Of a stretch of 64,000 nt of DNA, positions 17,659 through 26,006 are shown piece by piece; position 1 is the stretch's first letter; every line of letters starts with the position of its first letter. The DNA comes from Pseudoalteromonas arabiensis (GTDB taxonomy: Bacteria; Pseudomonadota; Gammaproteobacteria; Enterobacterales; Alteromonadaceae). The notes below the pieces were generated by a model. It was not told where the DNA came from and did not search any database. It worked only from the letters and a program-made list of their open reading frames with translations. The position numbers and the translations under genes are program-made. The stretch covers positions 516,016 to 580,015 of the forward strand of contig NZ_LRUF01000024.1 in the NCBI RefSeq assembly GCF_001550155.1, written 5' to 3'.

Positions 17659-17687
17659 AAGCCCTGATAGTTAATCAGGGCTTTTTT
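17659..17687 (+). terminator. Rho-independent terminator after the YjiH-family gene
   Basis: A 10-bp stem (17659-17668 with 17674-17683) and a 5-nt loop followed by six Ts. Its right half and loop encode the last residues and stop codon of the minus-strand DUF2897 gene. Confidence 0.85.
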
Positions 17688-17814
17688 GATCTGAATCATC
17701 ATCGTTTTGTGGTTTTTTAAAATCCATTTTTGCAGCGTGTTTTAATAAGGCGAGGTTACCAATAACAACGCCGAAAACCGCAACAACAATTGCAATTTTT
17801 TGCCATGTTTCCAT
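17671..17814 (-). CDS. DUF2897 small membrane protein, 47 residues
   Basis: A short gene. METWQKIAIVVAVFGVVIGN begins a single N-terminal membrane helix, followed by LALLKHAAKM and an acidic, lysine-containing tail rich in aspartate (NDDDSDQ). This pattern (METW, hydrophobic helix, IGNL.LLK..AK) is that of the DUF2897 family of gammaproteobacteria. Its stop codon sits in the loop of the terminator of the convergent gene. Function is unknown. Confidence 0.75.
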   Translation of the reverse strand: METWQKIAIVVAVFGVVIGNLALLKHAAKMDFKKPQNDDDSDQKSPD

Positions 17815-17853
17815 GCTCAAACCCAACTAGTTAATTTTGATCAATAGTAGCAC

Positions 17854-18390
17854 TTAAAAGCGTTTGGCATAAGACAGAGATATAAAATCAAGGCCAGGGT
17901 TTGGGCTTTTGAAGCCTGCATTAGAATAATGTAAGTATCTTAGTGCTAAACTAGTATTATCACCTAAGTCTGCGACGAGCCCTAACCTATCTTCAAATTG
18001 GTAGTGAGTGCTAACGTTCTTACCTGCAAAATGGGTGTCATCTAACAAAGAGACGCCAATCCCGAACTCCACTGAAATAGGGATGTTTTTAACATTAAAA
18101 ACAGGATATTGAATAACAGGAGACATGGCTAAAACAAGGTTAGTTTGATGGTTGTTTTCTTTACCATATTGCCAAATATTAAAGCTTGATTCGAAGTAGA
18201 GGCGTGCATGTTGAAAAGGGAGTTTCTCTTGGGGGATGTGATATTGATAGGCAAGTTTTACCCCTTTTACATCTCCTTCGCCTTGAATATAGTCTATGGC
18301 ATAACCATGATTTGAATTTGCAAAAGCAGGCGCTGTTAAACTAGCTGTTATAACGAATGTTAGGGCGTTTAAAATGTGTGTAGTTTTCAT
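17854..18390 (-). CDS. PagL-like lipid A 3-O-deacylase (acyloxyacyl hydrolase family)
   Basis: A 178-residue outer-membrane barrel protein. From the ATG at 18390 it has the signal peptide MKTTHILNALTFVITASLTAPAFA. The C-terminal RYLHYSNAG motif supplies the PagL-type His-x-Ser pair. PNPGLDF follows where PagL has its catalytic glutamate region, with an aspartate here. The last residue is Phe. PagL removes the 3-linked acyl chain from lipid A. Longer starts exist up to 18438 but would bury the signal peptide. A 7-bp inverted repeat lies just upstream. The assignment is good; activity is inferred. Confidence 0.75.
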   Translation of the reverse strand: MKTTHILNALTFVITASLTAPAFANSNHGYAIDYIQGEGDVKGVKLAYQYHIPQEKLPFQHARLYFESSFNIWQYGKENNHQTNLVLAMSPVIQYPVFNVKNIPISVEFGIGVSLLDDTHFAGKNVSTHYQFEDRLGLVADLGDNTSLALRYLHYSNAGFKSPNPGLDFISLSYAKRF

Positions 18391-18400
18391 ATCGGGACTT

Positions 18401-18417
18401 CTCATAGTGACTATGAG
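18401..18417. promoter_or_regulatory. Inverted repeat at the PagL-like gene start
   Basis: CTCATAG-TGA-CTATGAG, perfect 7-bp arms, 11 bp upstream of the chosen start codon on the minus strand. It could be an operator or an RNA hairpin next to the ribosome site. No regulator is known. Confidence 0.35.
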
Positions 18418-18625
18418 CATGTAAATAGGGGTGGCCAAGGGGGCTTTTCAATGTGCAAAAATACACACCTACTGTGCACTTACTTAGTTTTTTTAGCAAT
18501 TAACTGAAAACTAAAACAAAAATCGATTGGTGCGGATTTGGCATTAAAAAGGTGTCGGATTGTTTCTTTTTATTTGGGGCTAATATCGGTATATTGGCTC
18601 AAATTTTCAACGGTAAGTGCACATC

Positions 18626-19219
18626 ATGACCAAATTAATTAACGCCTTTTTACTTGTTACTGCGCTATTTGCTTCAAGTGTCTTTGCTAGCCAACTGAAT
18701 TCTCCAAAACAGTTGTTAGAGTCAGTGACCGCTGACTTATTTGTAGACATTGCAAGTGTAAACGCAAAAGGTGATGCAAGCTCACAAGCCATGGCGGACA
18801 TTGTTGAGAAACGTTTGCTACCGCATATGGATATTAAGTTTGTTTCATATAAGTTACTTGGCAAGCATATTAAAGGGTTGCGCCGTGAACAAGCTGTTAG
18901 CTTTATTTCAGCGGTTGAGCATTATTTAACTGTTACTTATGCTGGTGCGTTAATGAAATACACAGGTCAAAAAGTTATCTTTGATCAAGCCCAATTAGTA
19001 GATGGTGACTACGCGACCGTTAAAACACAAATTGTGGATGAGAATGCGCCAACTATAGACCTTCATTTTAAGCTACGCCAGAGTAAGAATAAGCAATGGA
19101 AAGTGTACGATATCGTTGCTGAAGGGATTTCTTTACTGAGTGCTAAGCAAAAAGAGGTTTTGCAACGTATCAGCCAAGTTGGTATTGACGAAGTTACTCA
19201 AGAATTAGCCAGCAAATAG
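18626..19219 (+). CDS. Orphan MlaC/Ttg2D-family periplasmic phospholipid-binding protein
   Basis: 197 residues with a signal peptide (ending ASSVFA) and an MlaC fold: SPKQLLESVTADLF at the start, FISAVEHYLTVTYAGALMKYTGQ in the middle and VYDIVAEGISLL near the end. MlaC shuttles phospholipids between the outer-membrane MlaA and the inner-membrane MlaFEDB complex. No mlaFEDB genes are nearby, so this is either a second copy or a relocated gene. It starts 236 bp from the divergent PagL-like gene, both acting on envelope lipids. A long hairpin terminator follows. Confidence 0.82.
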   Translation: MTKLINAFLLVTALFASSVFASQLNSPKQLLESVTADLFVDIASVNAKGDASSQAMADIVEKRLLPHMDIKFVSYKLLGKHIKGLRREQAVSFISAVEHYLTVTYAGALMKYTGQKVIFDQAQLVDGDYATVKTQIVDENAPTIDLHFKLRQSKNKQWKVYDIVAEGISLLSAKQKEVLQRISQVGIDEVTQELASK

Positions 19220-19226
19220 GCTTAGA

Positions 19227-19269
19227 CCTAGACTTACATTCAAGGCATATGTTAGTAAGTCTAGGTTTA
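19227..19269 (+). terminator. Probable terminator after the mlaC-like gene
   Basis: Arms of 10-12 bp (CCTAGACTTA at 19227-19236 with TAAGTCTAGG at 19256-19265) enclose a 19-nt loop, followed by TTTATTTA. From here to about 19517 I see no further element. Confidence 0.6.
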
Positions 19270-19517
19270 TTTAGTCTCCAACCAAGCAGTCAGTATATCC
19301 ATGTGCTGCTGCTTTTCTATTTTCTTTAAAAATCACTGACTTTACGCTAGCACCTGTTAACCTCTGTGGTAGAATTAAGACACTTTTCTTCTTACCTTAG
19401 TATCATTAGATACTGTTTTTATTGGTCGTGATATTAAGCGCAGTGTCAGTTAAATTTTGGCATAATTTGCAGCTTAATAAGACATCTAATAATGTGCAGC
19501 GGAGTTGTGTTTTTTTA

Positions 19518-20855
19518 ATGGAAAATGTACTGATTTGGCCAAAGGAATACCCGTTACTGATCAAAGGATTAGTTGAACAAAATGGGGCCTATATTTTAGA
19601 TGCTTTAGAAGCTTGGCCTGCATGCCATTCTACCAATGAAGACGATGGTGTATGCACCACTGTATTACCTCCTATTTATTATCTCTCTTGGCTTACACCT
19701 CTTGAGCCATTTGAGGAGTGTTATTTTCAGCATATTTCTGAGTTTGATGAAGCTGCGCAGCATTATATTAATGCGATGAAGTCGCACTTTTATGAAAATG
19801 ATTACACCCCTGAAACGCTTGTATTGATGCTTTGCCAACGTTTAGAGCAGTATGCGAGTGCATTTGCGCAATCTGCGGTTAAAACCCCAATTACACTCAT
19901 TCGCCAATTATTTAACCGCCGCTATTTTACTGTTATTGAACATGTTTTAAGTCAAGGTGCGAAAATGTCCGCGGACGATGTACTAGTTCTGTGGACGGAA
20001 GTTGATTTCAGAGAGCGTTTCAGTGGTTTTATACCTGATTCAGTCACTGATCTTGAACAGTTAACAGAGCTTGCCGCAGAAAAAGTCGCCCTAGGTGAAG
20101 ATTATTTCACGTTATTAAAATTAGTCTCGCCGGATGTTGATTCAGCTTCGCTTCTTGAACAAGCATTGTTAGCTCACTTAAGCCATGAGAATGCTAAGCA
20201 AACAATGGCGAAACGCTTTATTGAGCAAGGAGCAACGGGCACTTTAGCAGATGACAACGGCAAAACAGCATTTATGTGGGCTACAGAGAAGGGCTATGTC
20301 AATGTTGTTGAGACTTTACTGGAGCATCAAGATAAAACGATTCAAGATATAAAAGGCAATACGGCATTACATTATGCAGTGCTTGCTGAGAATGAACCAT
20401 TATTGGTCTTACTCCTCAAACAAGGCTTTGATTATCGCGTACGCAATAACGATGGTTTAAGCTGTTATCGTCTCGCGGTGAGTATAAAAGCAGATAGTCT
20501 TGTAAAATGTCTTGAGCGTGAATTTGGCATTAAAGAACTATCACCTGAGGGGCAATTTGATCGTGTTAAGAAAGTGCACTTACTCCACGCAATTGTTACC
20601 TTGTTGCTGCCAATGCAGTTATTCTTCTTTTTTGACGACAGTATTGCAATAAAAAGTGAATTAACACTGAGCTTTACTTTGGTGGCTATTTTGTGTTTCT
20701 TTTTTGCAACTAGCTTAAAGCGTTGTGCGCTTTATCCACATTTACGTCACCCTTGGGGCTTATTCTTACTGAGGTTATTCTCATTGTTTAGCTTGATTGC
20801 TCAAGTGGGCTTAGCCAGTATCGTTGCGTTAGCAACTTTATCCGAACTGGTTTAA
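19518..20855 (+). CDS. Ankyrin-repeat protein with C-terminal membrane helices
   Basis: A 445-residue protein from the ATG at 19518 (MENVLIWPKEYPLL). An earlier TTG at 19422 would add 32 residues, and neither start has a strong ribosome site. The N-terminal ~235 residues match nothing I know. Two to three ankyrin repeats follow (DDNGKTAFMWATEKGYVNVVETLL, then DIKGNTALHYAVLAENEPLLVLLL). The last ~90 residues contain about three membrane helices. The ankyrin part should face the cytoplasm and bind protein. Partner and role are unknown. Confidence 0.75.
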   Translation: MENVLIWPKEYPLLIKGLVEQNGAYILDALEAWPACHSTNEDDGVCTTVLPPIYYLSWLTPLEPFEECYFQHISEFDEAAQHYINAMKSHFYENDYTPETLVLMLCQRLEQYASAFAQSAVKTPITLIRQLFNRRYFTVIEHVLSQGAKMSADDVLVLWTEVDFRERFSGFIPDSVTDLEQLTELAAEKVALGEDYFTLLKLVSPDVDSASLLEQALLAHLSHENAKQTMAKRFIEQGATGTLADDNGKTAFMWATEKGYVNVVETLLEHQDKTIQDIKGNTALHYAVLAENEPLLVLLLKQGFDYRVRNNDGLSCYRLAVSIKADSLVKCLEREFGIKELSPEGQFDRVKKVHLLHAIVTLLLPMQLFFFFDDSIAIKSELTLSFTLVAILCFFFATSLKRCALYPHLRHPWGLFLLRLFSLFSLIAQVGLASIVALATLSELV

Positions 20856-20856
20856 A

Positions 20857-20887
20857 TAAAAACGGCAACTTATAGTTGCCGTTTTTA
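20857..20887 (+). terminator. Rho-independent terminator after the ankyrin gene
   Basis: AAAACGGCAACT and its complement around a short TATA-type loop, followed by Ts. It starts 2 bp after the stop and can also serve the convergent DUF2069 gene. Confidence 0.85.
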
Positions 20888-20916
20888 TTTGTAACTGTGT
20901 TAAACACATAGTGTGA

Positions 20917-21372
20917 TTATTTGTCGTGCTCGTGGGCTGCTTTTTCCTCAGCAAGCTCTTCTTTGAGTTTACGTATTTTTAACCCTAACTCCTGCCCACG
21001 ATGGCGTGCATAATATGTGCAACCAATAAACATGAGGCTAGCAAAAGTTAACTCTAACAGCACCCAAATGAGCTGATCTTGGGCGACCCACAGTAGTGTA
21101 AAGCCATGAATAAAATAGAACATGACAATAAAATTAGCCCACGCATATGTGTAGGGTTTGTCTTGAATAATCCCTTTTAATGGTAGGAGTAATGGCACTA
21201 TATAAACAACAAATATAAAGGCATTACTATGGCCTTCCCTAGGAGCAATTAGAAATAACCAAATAGGCATTAAAATTAATAAGCCAATGTAACCTGTTAA
21301 TGCAAATCGCTGAAAACGTTTTGTAATCGGTTTTTTGGCAATAGGGGGGTTTACTTCTGAGTTTGTGCTCAT
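20917..21372 (-). CDS. DUF2069 membrane protein
   Basis: A 151-residue protein with four membrane segments between residues 25 and 120, and a charged C-terminal helix rich in lysine and glutamate ending in histidines. RFALTGYIGLLILMPIWLF and the spacing of segments fit DUF2069. Its start overlaps the wrbA stop by 4 bp (ATGA), so it is the last gene of the bepA-arsC-wrbA transcript. Function is unknown. Confidence 0.82.
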   Translation of the reverse strand: MSTNSEVNPPIAKKPITKRFQRFALTGYIGLLILMPIWLFLIAPREGHSNAFIFVVYIVPLLLPLKGIIQDKPYTYAWANFIVMFYFIHGFTLLWVAQDQLIWVLLELTFASLMFIGCTYYARHRGQELGLKIRKLKEELAEEKAAHEHDK

Positions 21373-21923
21373 TGTAGTTTACTCGCAATCTGCGCCAAAC
21401 GTTTTCCAACACTGTGGCAAATTTTCATTTCATCTTTACTGAGAACATTACTATTGTTAGTGCCAGCAACATGTGTTGCACCGTATGGGGTTCCGCCTGT
21501 CTCTGTGCTCAGTAATTCGGGCACATCATATGGAACGCCTAGTAACATCATGCCATGGTGTAATAAAGGTAATGATAAGTTAAGTAAGGTTGCTTCGTTA
21601 CCACCATGCATACTGCTTGATGACGAAAAAACGCAGGCTGGTTTATCGATCAGTTGTCCTTTTAGCCACAGATCACTGGTGGTTTCCCAGAAGCTTTTCG
21701 CTTGCGATGCCATCATACCAAAACGGGTAGGGGTGCCAAAGGCGAGACCATCACAGTGAATAAGGTCGTCTTTGCTTATGACAATATCGTGAGCTTGGCG
21801 TTTAACAAAGGTGCGCAGTAAGGCTGTTGCACCTTGCTGTTCAATTGACTCTGCAATTTCGTGGGCCATGGCTTCTACAGAGCCATGACTTGAGTGGTAT
21901 AACACAACAATGTTAAGTGACAT
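21369..21923 (-). CDS. wrbA: WrbA-type NAD(P)H:quinone oxidoreductase
   Basis: A 184-residue flavodoxin-fold protein. VVLYHSSHGSVEAMAHEIAE forms the FMN phosphate loop, and GTPTRFGMMASQAKSFWE and SSSSMHGGNEATLL are WrbA-type FMN contacts. It performs two-electron reduction of quinones. In Vibrio, Shewanella and Pseudoalteromonas it commonly sits beside the YfgD-type arsC gene, as here with a 1-bp overlap. Confidence 0.88.
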   Translation of the reverse strand: MSLNIVVLYHSSHGSVEAMAHEIAESIEQQGATALLRTFVKRQAHDIVISKDDLIHCDGLAFGTPTRFGMMASQAKSFWETTSDLWLKGQLIDKPACVFSSSSSMHGGNEATLLNLSLPLLHHGMMLLGVPYDVPELLSTETGGTPYGATHVAGTNNSNVLSKDEMKICHSVGKRLAQIASKLQ

Positions 21924-22270
21924 TAAAGTACGCTTAATACGTTTTCAGGTGGACGACCAAGCGCAGCTTTATTATTGTGCTCTACAATAGGACGCTCGAT
22001 TAATTTAGGGTTTGCCGCCATCGCCGCAATTAGCTTGCCTTCGTCTTGTTCGTTTTTAAGCTCAAGCTCTTTGTAGATGTCTTCTTTTGTGCGCATTAAT
22101 TCACGTGCAGAGGTGAAGCCAAGTTGCGTTACTAACGTGGCAATCTGTTGCTCATCAAGAGGTGTTTTTAAATACTCAACCACATTAGGTTGGACGTTAT
22201 TACTTTCTAAAAGGGCAAGCGTTTCACGTGATTTTGAACAACGCGGATTATGATAAATAGTCACAGACAT
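21923..22270 (-). CDS. arsC: ArsC/YfgD-family thioredoxin-fold reductase
   Basis: A 115-residue protein with the glutaredoxin-type arsenate reductase signature IYHNPRCSKSR (Cys11) and RPIVEHNNKAALGRPPE near the end. ArsC reduces arsenate with glutathione and glutaredoxin. However this chromosomal copy, next to bepA and without arsR or arsB, corresponds to E. coli YfgD, for which arsenate reduction is not established. It lies in the bepA-arsC-wrbA-DUF2069 operon. Confidence 0.85.
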   Translation of the reverse strand: MSVTIYHNPRCSKSRETLALLESNNVQPNVVEYLKTPLDEQQIATLVTQLGFTSARELMRTKEDIYKELELKNEQDEGKLIAAMAANPKLIERPIVEHNNKAALGRPPENVLSVL

Positions 22271-22324
22271 GGAGTGTTCTCTAATTTAATAATTTAGCTT
22301 ATTTTAGGGTAAGCAAGGCGAGAC

Positions 22325-23785
22325 TTAAAGTCTCGCTAGCTCTTTTTGTAGTTGACGATATTGTGTAAGCAATGCTTTTAAACGTTGCTGCTTCACTAGC
22401 TCTTCTGGCTCGACGAAATTTAATGCTTTTTGAATTTCGTCAGCTGCTTTTAAGTAGGCACCGTATTGCGCTAAAACATCAGCATGTGCTTCATGATACG
22501 CCGCTAAGTTTTTTTGCTTTTTATAAACGTTAGCAATCAATTCTTTACCTAAATTATGGTCAGGCTTAGCAAGTAAAAAAGTCTTTAAAACTTGCTCCGC
22601 AACATCGTATTGCTCAGCCTCAATAGCCGCATTTGCATAGTTGAGGGTTATAACTTGATTATTTGGTCTATCAATATTTAATTTTGCTAAATAGTCTACG
22701 GCTTCATCAGCTTTGCCTTGCGCAATAAGCAGATCAGTGTGGGTATCGATATAAAATAAGTTTTTAGGATCTTTTTTGCGTAATGGCTCAAGTACACTGG
22801 CAGCTTCGTCGAGTTTTTTCTGATCTAATAAGCTAATCCCTAAACCATATTTTAGAGCAGTATCGCCATACGCGGTGTTTTCACGCATTAATTTTCGAAA
22901 GAGGTCCTCAGCAGCTTCAGACTTTTGATAATAGCGAGCAATAACACGACTTTTTGCTAAATTGAATTCTAAGCTATCTGAGAAATGCTTTTTAGGGTAT
23001 TGCTCAGCTCTTAAGCGTACATCAGAGACACGGCTTTCGGGTAATGGGTGAGTAAGCAAAAAAGCAGGGGGCTTGTATTTGTAACGGATTTGCGCAGCTA
23101 GTTTAGTTAAAAACTCGCTTGATTGGCGTGGATCAAAGCCGGCATTGTTAAGGGTCTGCATGCCAATGCGGTCAGCTTCTTGCTCTGCAGCACGACTGTG
23201 AGTGAGTTGGCTAAATGCGGCTTGTGTTTGGTTTGCCGAAATAATCGCAATACCTGCATCAGGTGAGACAACCGTTGCCAGAATACCAGCAATCATACCT
23301 GCAATTGTTAAAGCGCTATTGTCTTGTTGTTGTTGGAGTCGACGCGCTAAATGACGTTGTGTTACGTGCGCTATCTCATGGCCCAACACTGACGCAAATT
23401 GGCTTTCGTTATCAGCTTGCGCAATAAGTCCAGTGTGAACACCAACATGGCCACCATAGAATGCAAATGCATTAATCTCAGAGTTATTAATCCAGAAAAA
23501 AGAAAACGGAAAACGTACATCGTTGGCATTTGCAACTAAGCGACGACCTAAAGTTGTGAGATACTCGTCAAGTACAGGATCATTAACAACAGGTGATGAT
23601 CCTCGAATTTGCATCATCATTACTTCACCAATTGCTTGCTCTTTTTCAATCGGAAGTGCTTGCAGTGCCGAGGTGCCTAAATCGGGAAGTTTAAAATTTG
23701 TTTGTGCCTTTAACGGCTCACTGTGCAAAACCACGAGTGTGAGTAACGCACTGCACAGTGTTATAAAGGCTGATTTAAATCGCAT
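22325..23785 (-). CDS. bepA: Periplasmic metalloprotease/chaperone BepA (M48 family)
   Basis: A 486-residue protein from the ATG at 23785, preceded by AAGGA. Signal peptide at 1-28, M48 zinc protease domain with HEIAH (His136, Glu137, His140) and a distal AAEQEADRIG motif, then TPR repeats from about residue 270 to the end. BepA degrades or helps assemble stalled LptD and BamA intermediates at the outer membrane. It is placed as in E. coli near perM and yfgD. A 14-residue upstream extension to 23827 is possible but overlaps the previous gene. Confidence 0.92.
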   Translation of the reverse strand: MRFKSAFITLCSALLTLVVLHSEPLKAQTNFKLPDLGTSALQALPIEKEQAIGEVMMMQIRGSSPVVNDPVLDEYLTTLGRRLVANANDVRFPFSFFWINNSEINAFAFYGGHVGVHTGLIAQADNESQFASVLGHEIAHVTQRHLARRLQQQQDNSALTIAGMIAGILATVVSPDAGIAIISANQTQAAFSQLTHSRAAEQEADRIGMQTLNNAGFDPRQSSEFLTKLAAQIRYKYKPPAFLLTHPLPESRVSDVRLRAEQYPKKHFSDSLEFNLAKSRVIARYYQKSEAAEDLFRKLMRENTAYGDTALKYGLGISLLDQKKLDEAASVLEPLRKKDPKNLFYIDTHTDLLIAQGKADEAVDYLAKLNIDRPNNQVITLNYANAAIEAEQYDVAEQVLKTFLLAKPDHNLGKELIANVYKKQKNLAAYHEAHADVLAQYGAYLKAADEIQKALNFVEPEELVKQQRLKALLTQYRQLQKELARL

Positions 23786-23786
23786 T

Positions 23787-24452
23787 TTATTCCTTTTTGA
23801 TCTGCTCACCAAGCATGATTTTAGCAAGGTCTATTTCGTCGCTACATGCACGGCTATCTTTTTCACATAATTGATAGAAATCTTTTATTGTGACTCCACC
23901 TAGCTTAACAACGTTCAACTCTCGTTGTAAAAAAGTTATGATTTTATGCACAACCTTATGCGCGTGAAGAATAAGGGCTTTGTCGGCTTTATCGCCACGC
24001 TCAAAGTAAAAGGCAATGAATTTGTGTAGCTGATTTATGCGAATAAGGTTTTTCATTGTGATCGGATCCCATACCTTAAACTCCATAAAGCGGTTACCTT
24101 TGACATATTGATCAACAAGTGAATCTTTGGCATATGGCGAAGCCCATAACTCAAAACCACGCTCAGTAAAGCTTTGATGTAACGCTATTCTGGGTTTGTT
24201 TTCGCAAACAATTTCACCTAAATTGGTTACGTGCCCATCAAGTGTATCAAGATTCCAATTGCTTGTATCAATAAGGCGCTTCACTGCATTATCAAAACCA
24301 TGGTTTAAAATCCCCTCAGATTCACTCACAGAGGATGCAATCATGTGATAAAACGGAGGTAGCTCCCCCCAGTTAATCTGCTTTTTATACCAATTTATTT
24401 CTTTAAGAGTTGGATTAGCAGGTAATTGCGCTTTATTATGCGTGCCAGGCAT
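23787..24452 (-). CDS. Protein of unknown function upstream of bepA
   Basis: A 221-residue soluble protein without signal peptide or membrane segment. It has aromatic-rich N-terminal sequence (INWYKKQINWGELPPFYHM), a helical centre and four cysteines, two of them near the C-terminus (LCEKDSRACSDE). A Shine-Dalgarno-like GGAAA precedes the ATG. I recognise no family. Its stop is 1 bp before the bepA start, so the two are translationally linked and it is probably the first gene of the operon. Confidence 0.7.
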   Translation of the reverse strand: MPGTHNKAQLPANPTLKEINWYKKQINWGELPPFYHMIASSVSESEGILNHGFDNAVKRLIDTSNWNLDTLDGHVTNLGEIVCENKPRIALHQSFTERGFELWASPYAKDSLVDQYVKGNRFMEFKVWDPITMKNLIRINQLHKFIAFYFERGDKADKALILHAHKVVHKIITFLQRELNVVKLGGVTIKDFYQLCEKDSRACSDEIDLAKIMLGEQIKKE

Positions 24453-24607
24453 TAGGTTTCCTTTACTACCAGTTATTAAATAAGGATAAACTATTGTTTT
24501 GCGTGTTTTAAGAAAAAAATGAATTTAGATTCATTCTATTGATCTGATTTTGGTATATGCATAGGGCTTATACCAATTGTTCATAGTTATTACGGGATAG
24601 TCTCGTT

Positions 24608-24826
24608 ATGTTGAGATGTGATTTGAGGCCGTTTAAGTGCCCGCAACAATTTGTTCAGTTTAAATTAGGACTAAAAAAGGCACAATTAGCGAAACAAACA
24701 GTCATTTTTGCATTTGATGTTGCCCATTCAAATCATGATATGCTGCGTTTTTTAGATAAACATCATTATCAATATAGACTTGACCTAAATTTAGGCGAAT
24801 TAACAGTGGAGCCTGTTTGTGTTTGA
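24608..24826 (+). CDS. TusA/SirA-like sulfur carrier protein
   Basis: A 72-residue protein with the TusA-type CP motif (LRPFKCPQQFVQFKLGLKK, Cys11-Pro12) at the start of the first helix and a beta-alpha-beta pattern. TusA proteins accept persulfide sulfur on this cysteine from a desulfurase and pass it on. The perM start overlaps its stop by 8 bp. A desulfurase/rhodanese fusion follows perM, so it may act in the same sulfur relay; this link is inference from proximity. Confidence 0.78.
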   Translation: MLRCDLRPFKCPQQFVQFKLGLKKAQLAKQTVIFAFDVAHSNHDMLRFLDKHHYQYRLDLNLGELTVEPVCV

Positions 24827-25889
24827 ATACGTTAAAGCTTGGTACGAAAATAAGTTTTCTGATCCTCACTCAGTGACGCTGTTATTACTTTTAATAGCAA
24901 CAGTTGCACTGTTTTATTTCTTTGGTTCATTAATTGTTCCTGTACTTGTAGCATTGGTGATTGCATATTTGCTTGATTGGCCTGTTGTGCATTTAGAAAA
25001 GTTCGGCTTAAAACGTTTTACGGCCACTGTGCTGGTGATGCTGGTGTTTAGTGGCTTAATGTTGATGATCATTATTGGTATGGGCCCTGTTTTATGGCAG
25101 CAAACAAGTAATTTAGTGCAAGAAGCCCCGTACATGGTCGAGCAAGGAAAGGCCTTCTTAATGCATTTACCTGATGACTACCCCAATTTGATTACAACAG
25201 ATCAAGTTAAGTCTATTGTCAGTAGTGTAGAGACCAAGGTGATTGAATTTGGCCAAGTTGTTTTATCTGCCTCGCTTACTTCTTTAAAAGATGTGGCGGC
25301 ATGGTTGATCTATCTTATTTTAGTACCACTGTTAGTTTTCTTTATGCTTAAAGATAAACAAGATCTTATCAAAAGTGCTGAGCGTTTAATCCCTAAGCAA
25401 CGTCGTTTAATCCTGCAAGTATGGCAAGAGATGAATCAGCAGATTATGAATTATATTCGTGGAAAAGTGTTCGAAATTCTAATTGTAGGTACGGCCTCCT
25501 TTATTGCTTTTGCTGTGCTTGATTTACGCTACGCGGCATTACTCAGTGTATTAGTTGGTCTATCGGTGCTTATTCCGTTTGTGGGCGCTGCATTGGTAAC
25601 CATTCCTGTGGCGGCTGTGGCCTTGTTTCAATTTGGATTAGAGACCCAATTTTGGACCATATTGATAATCTACGGCATTATTCAAGCGCTCGATGGCAAT
25701 GTGCTGGTCCCTTTATTGTTCTCTGAAGCCGTTGACTTAAACCCTGTGTTTATCATTGTTGCAGTGCTGTTCTTTGGTGGGCTTTGGGGGTTTTGGGGAG
25801 TATTCTTTGCTATTCCTTTAGCATCACTTGTTAAAGCTCTGATAAATGCTTGGTCGAGCAAGCAAGAGAATTTGATCGAAAGCCAATAG
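24819..25889 (+). CDS. perM: PerM/AI-2E transporter family membrane protein
   Basis: A 356-residue protein with about eight membrane segments. The PerM family pattern is clear: LLIATVALFYFFGSLIVPVLVALVIAYLLDWPV at the start (helices 1-2), a charged periplasmic loop, then LIYLILVPLLVFFMLKDKQ. The GTG start overlaps the TusA-like gene by 8 bp. The closest namesake is E. coli perM next to bepA, which agrees with the divergent bepA cluster here. Transported substrate is unknown. Confidence 0.88.
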   Translation: MFEYVKAWYENKFSDPHSVTLLLLLIATVALFYFFGSLIVPVLVALVIAYLLDWPVVHLEKFGLKRFTATVLVMLVFSGLMLMIIIGMGPVLWQQTSNLVQEAPYMVEQGKAFLMHLPDDYPNLITTDQVKSIVSSVETKVIEFGQVVLSASLTSLKDVAAWLIYLILVPLLVFFMLKDKQDLIKSAERLIPKQRRLILQVWQEMNQQIMNYIRGKVFEILIVGTASFIAFAVLDLRYAALLSVLVGLSVLIPFVGAALVTIPVAAVALFQFGLETQFWTILIIYGIIQALDGNVLVPLLFSEAVDLNPVFIIVAVLFFGGLWGFWGVFFAIPLASLVKALINAWSSKQENLIESQ

Positions 25890-26006
25890 CTCAGCCAATT
25901 CTTTAGCATTAAAAAGTATAGAAAACGCACTTTACTGCTTAATTGATTATTACTCTTATACACGGTAAAAATGTAAAATACGTTATAAGATATATCTTTT
26001 AGTAAT

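Noticed and set aside
21923..22270. Arsenic resistance operon
   Set aside because: Only the YfgD-type arsC-like gene is present, with no arsR, arsB or acr3, and the neighbours are the conserved bepA and wrbA genes.
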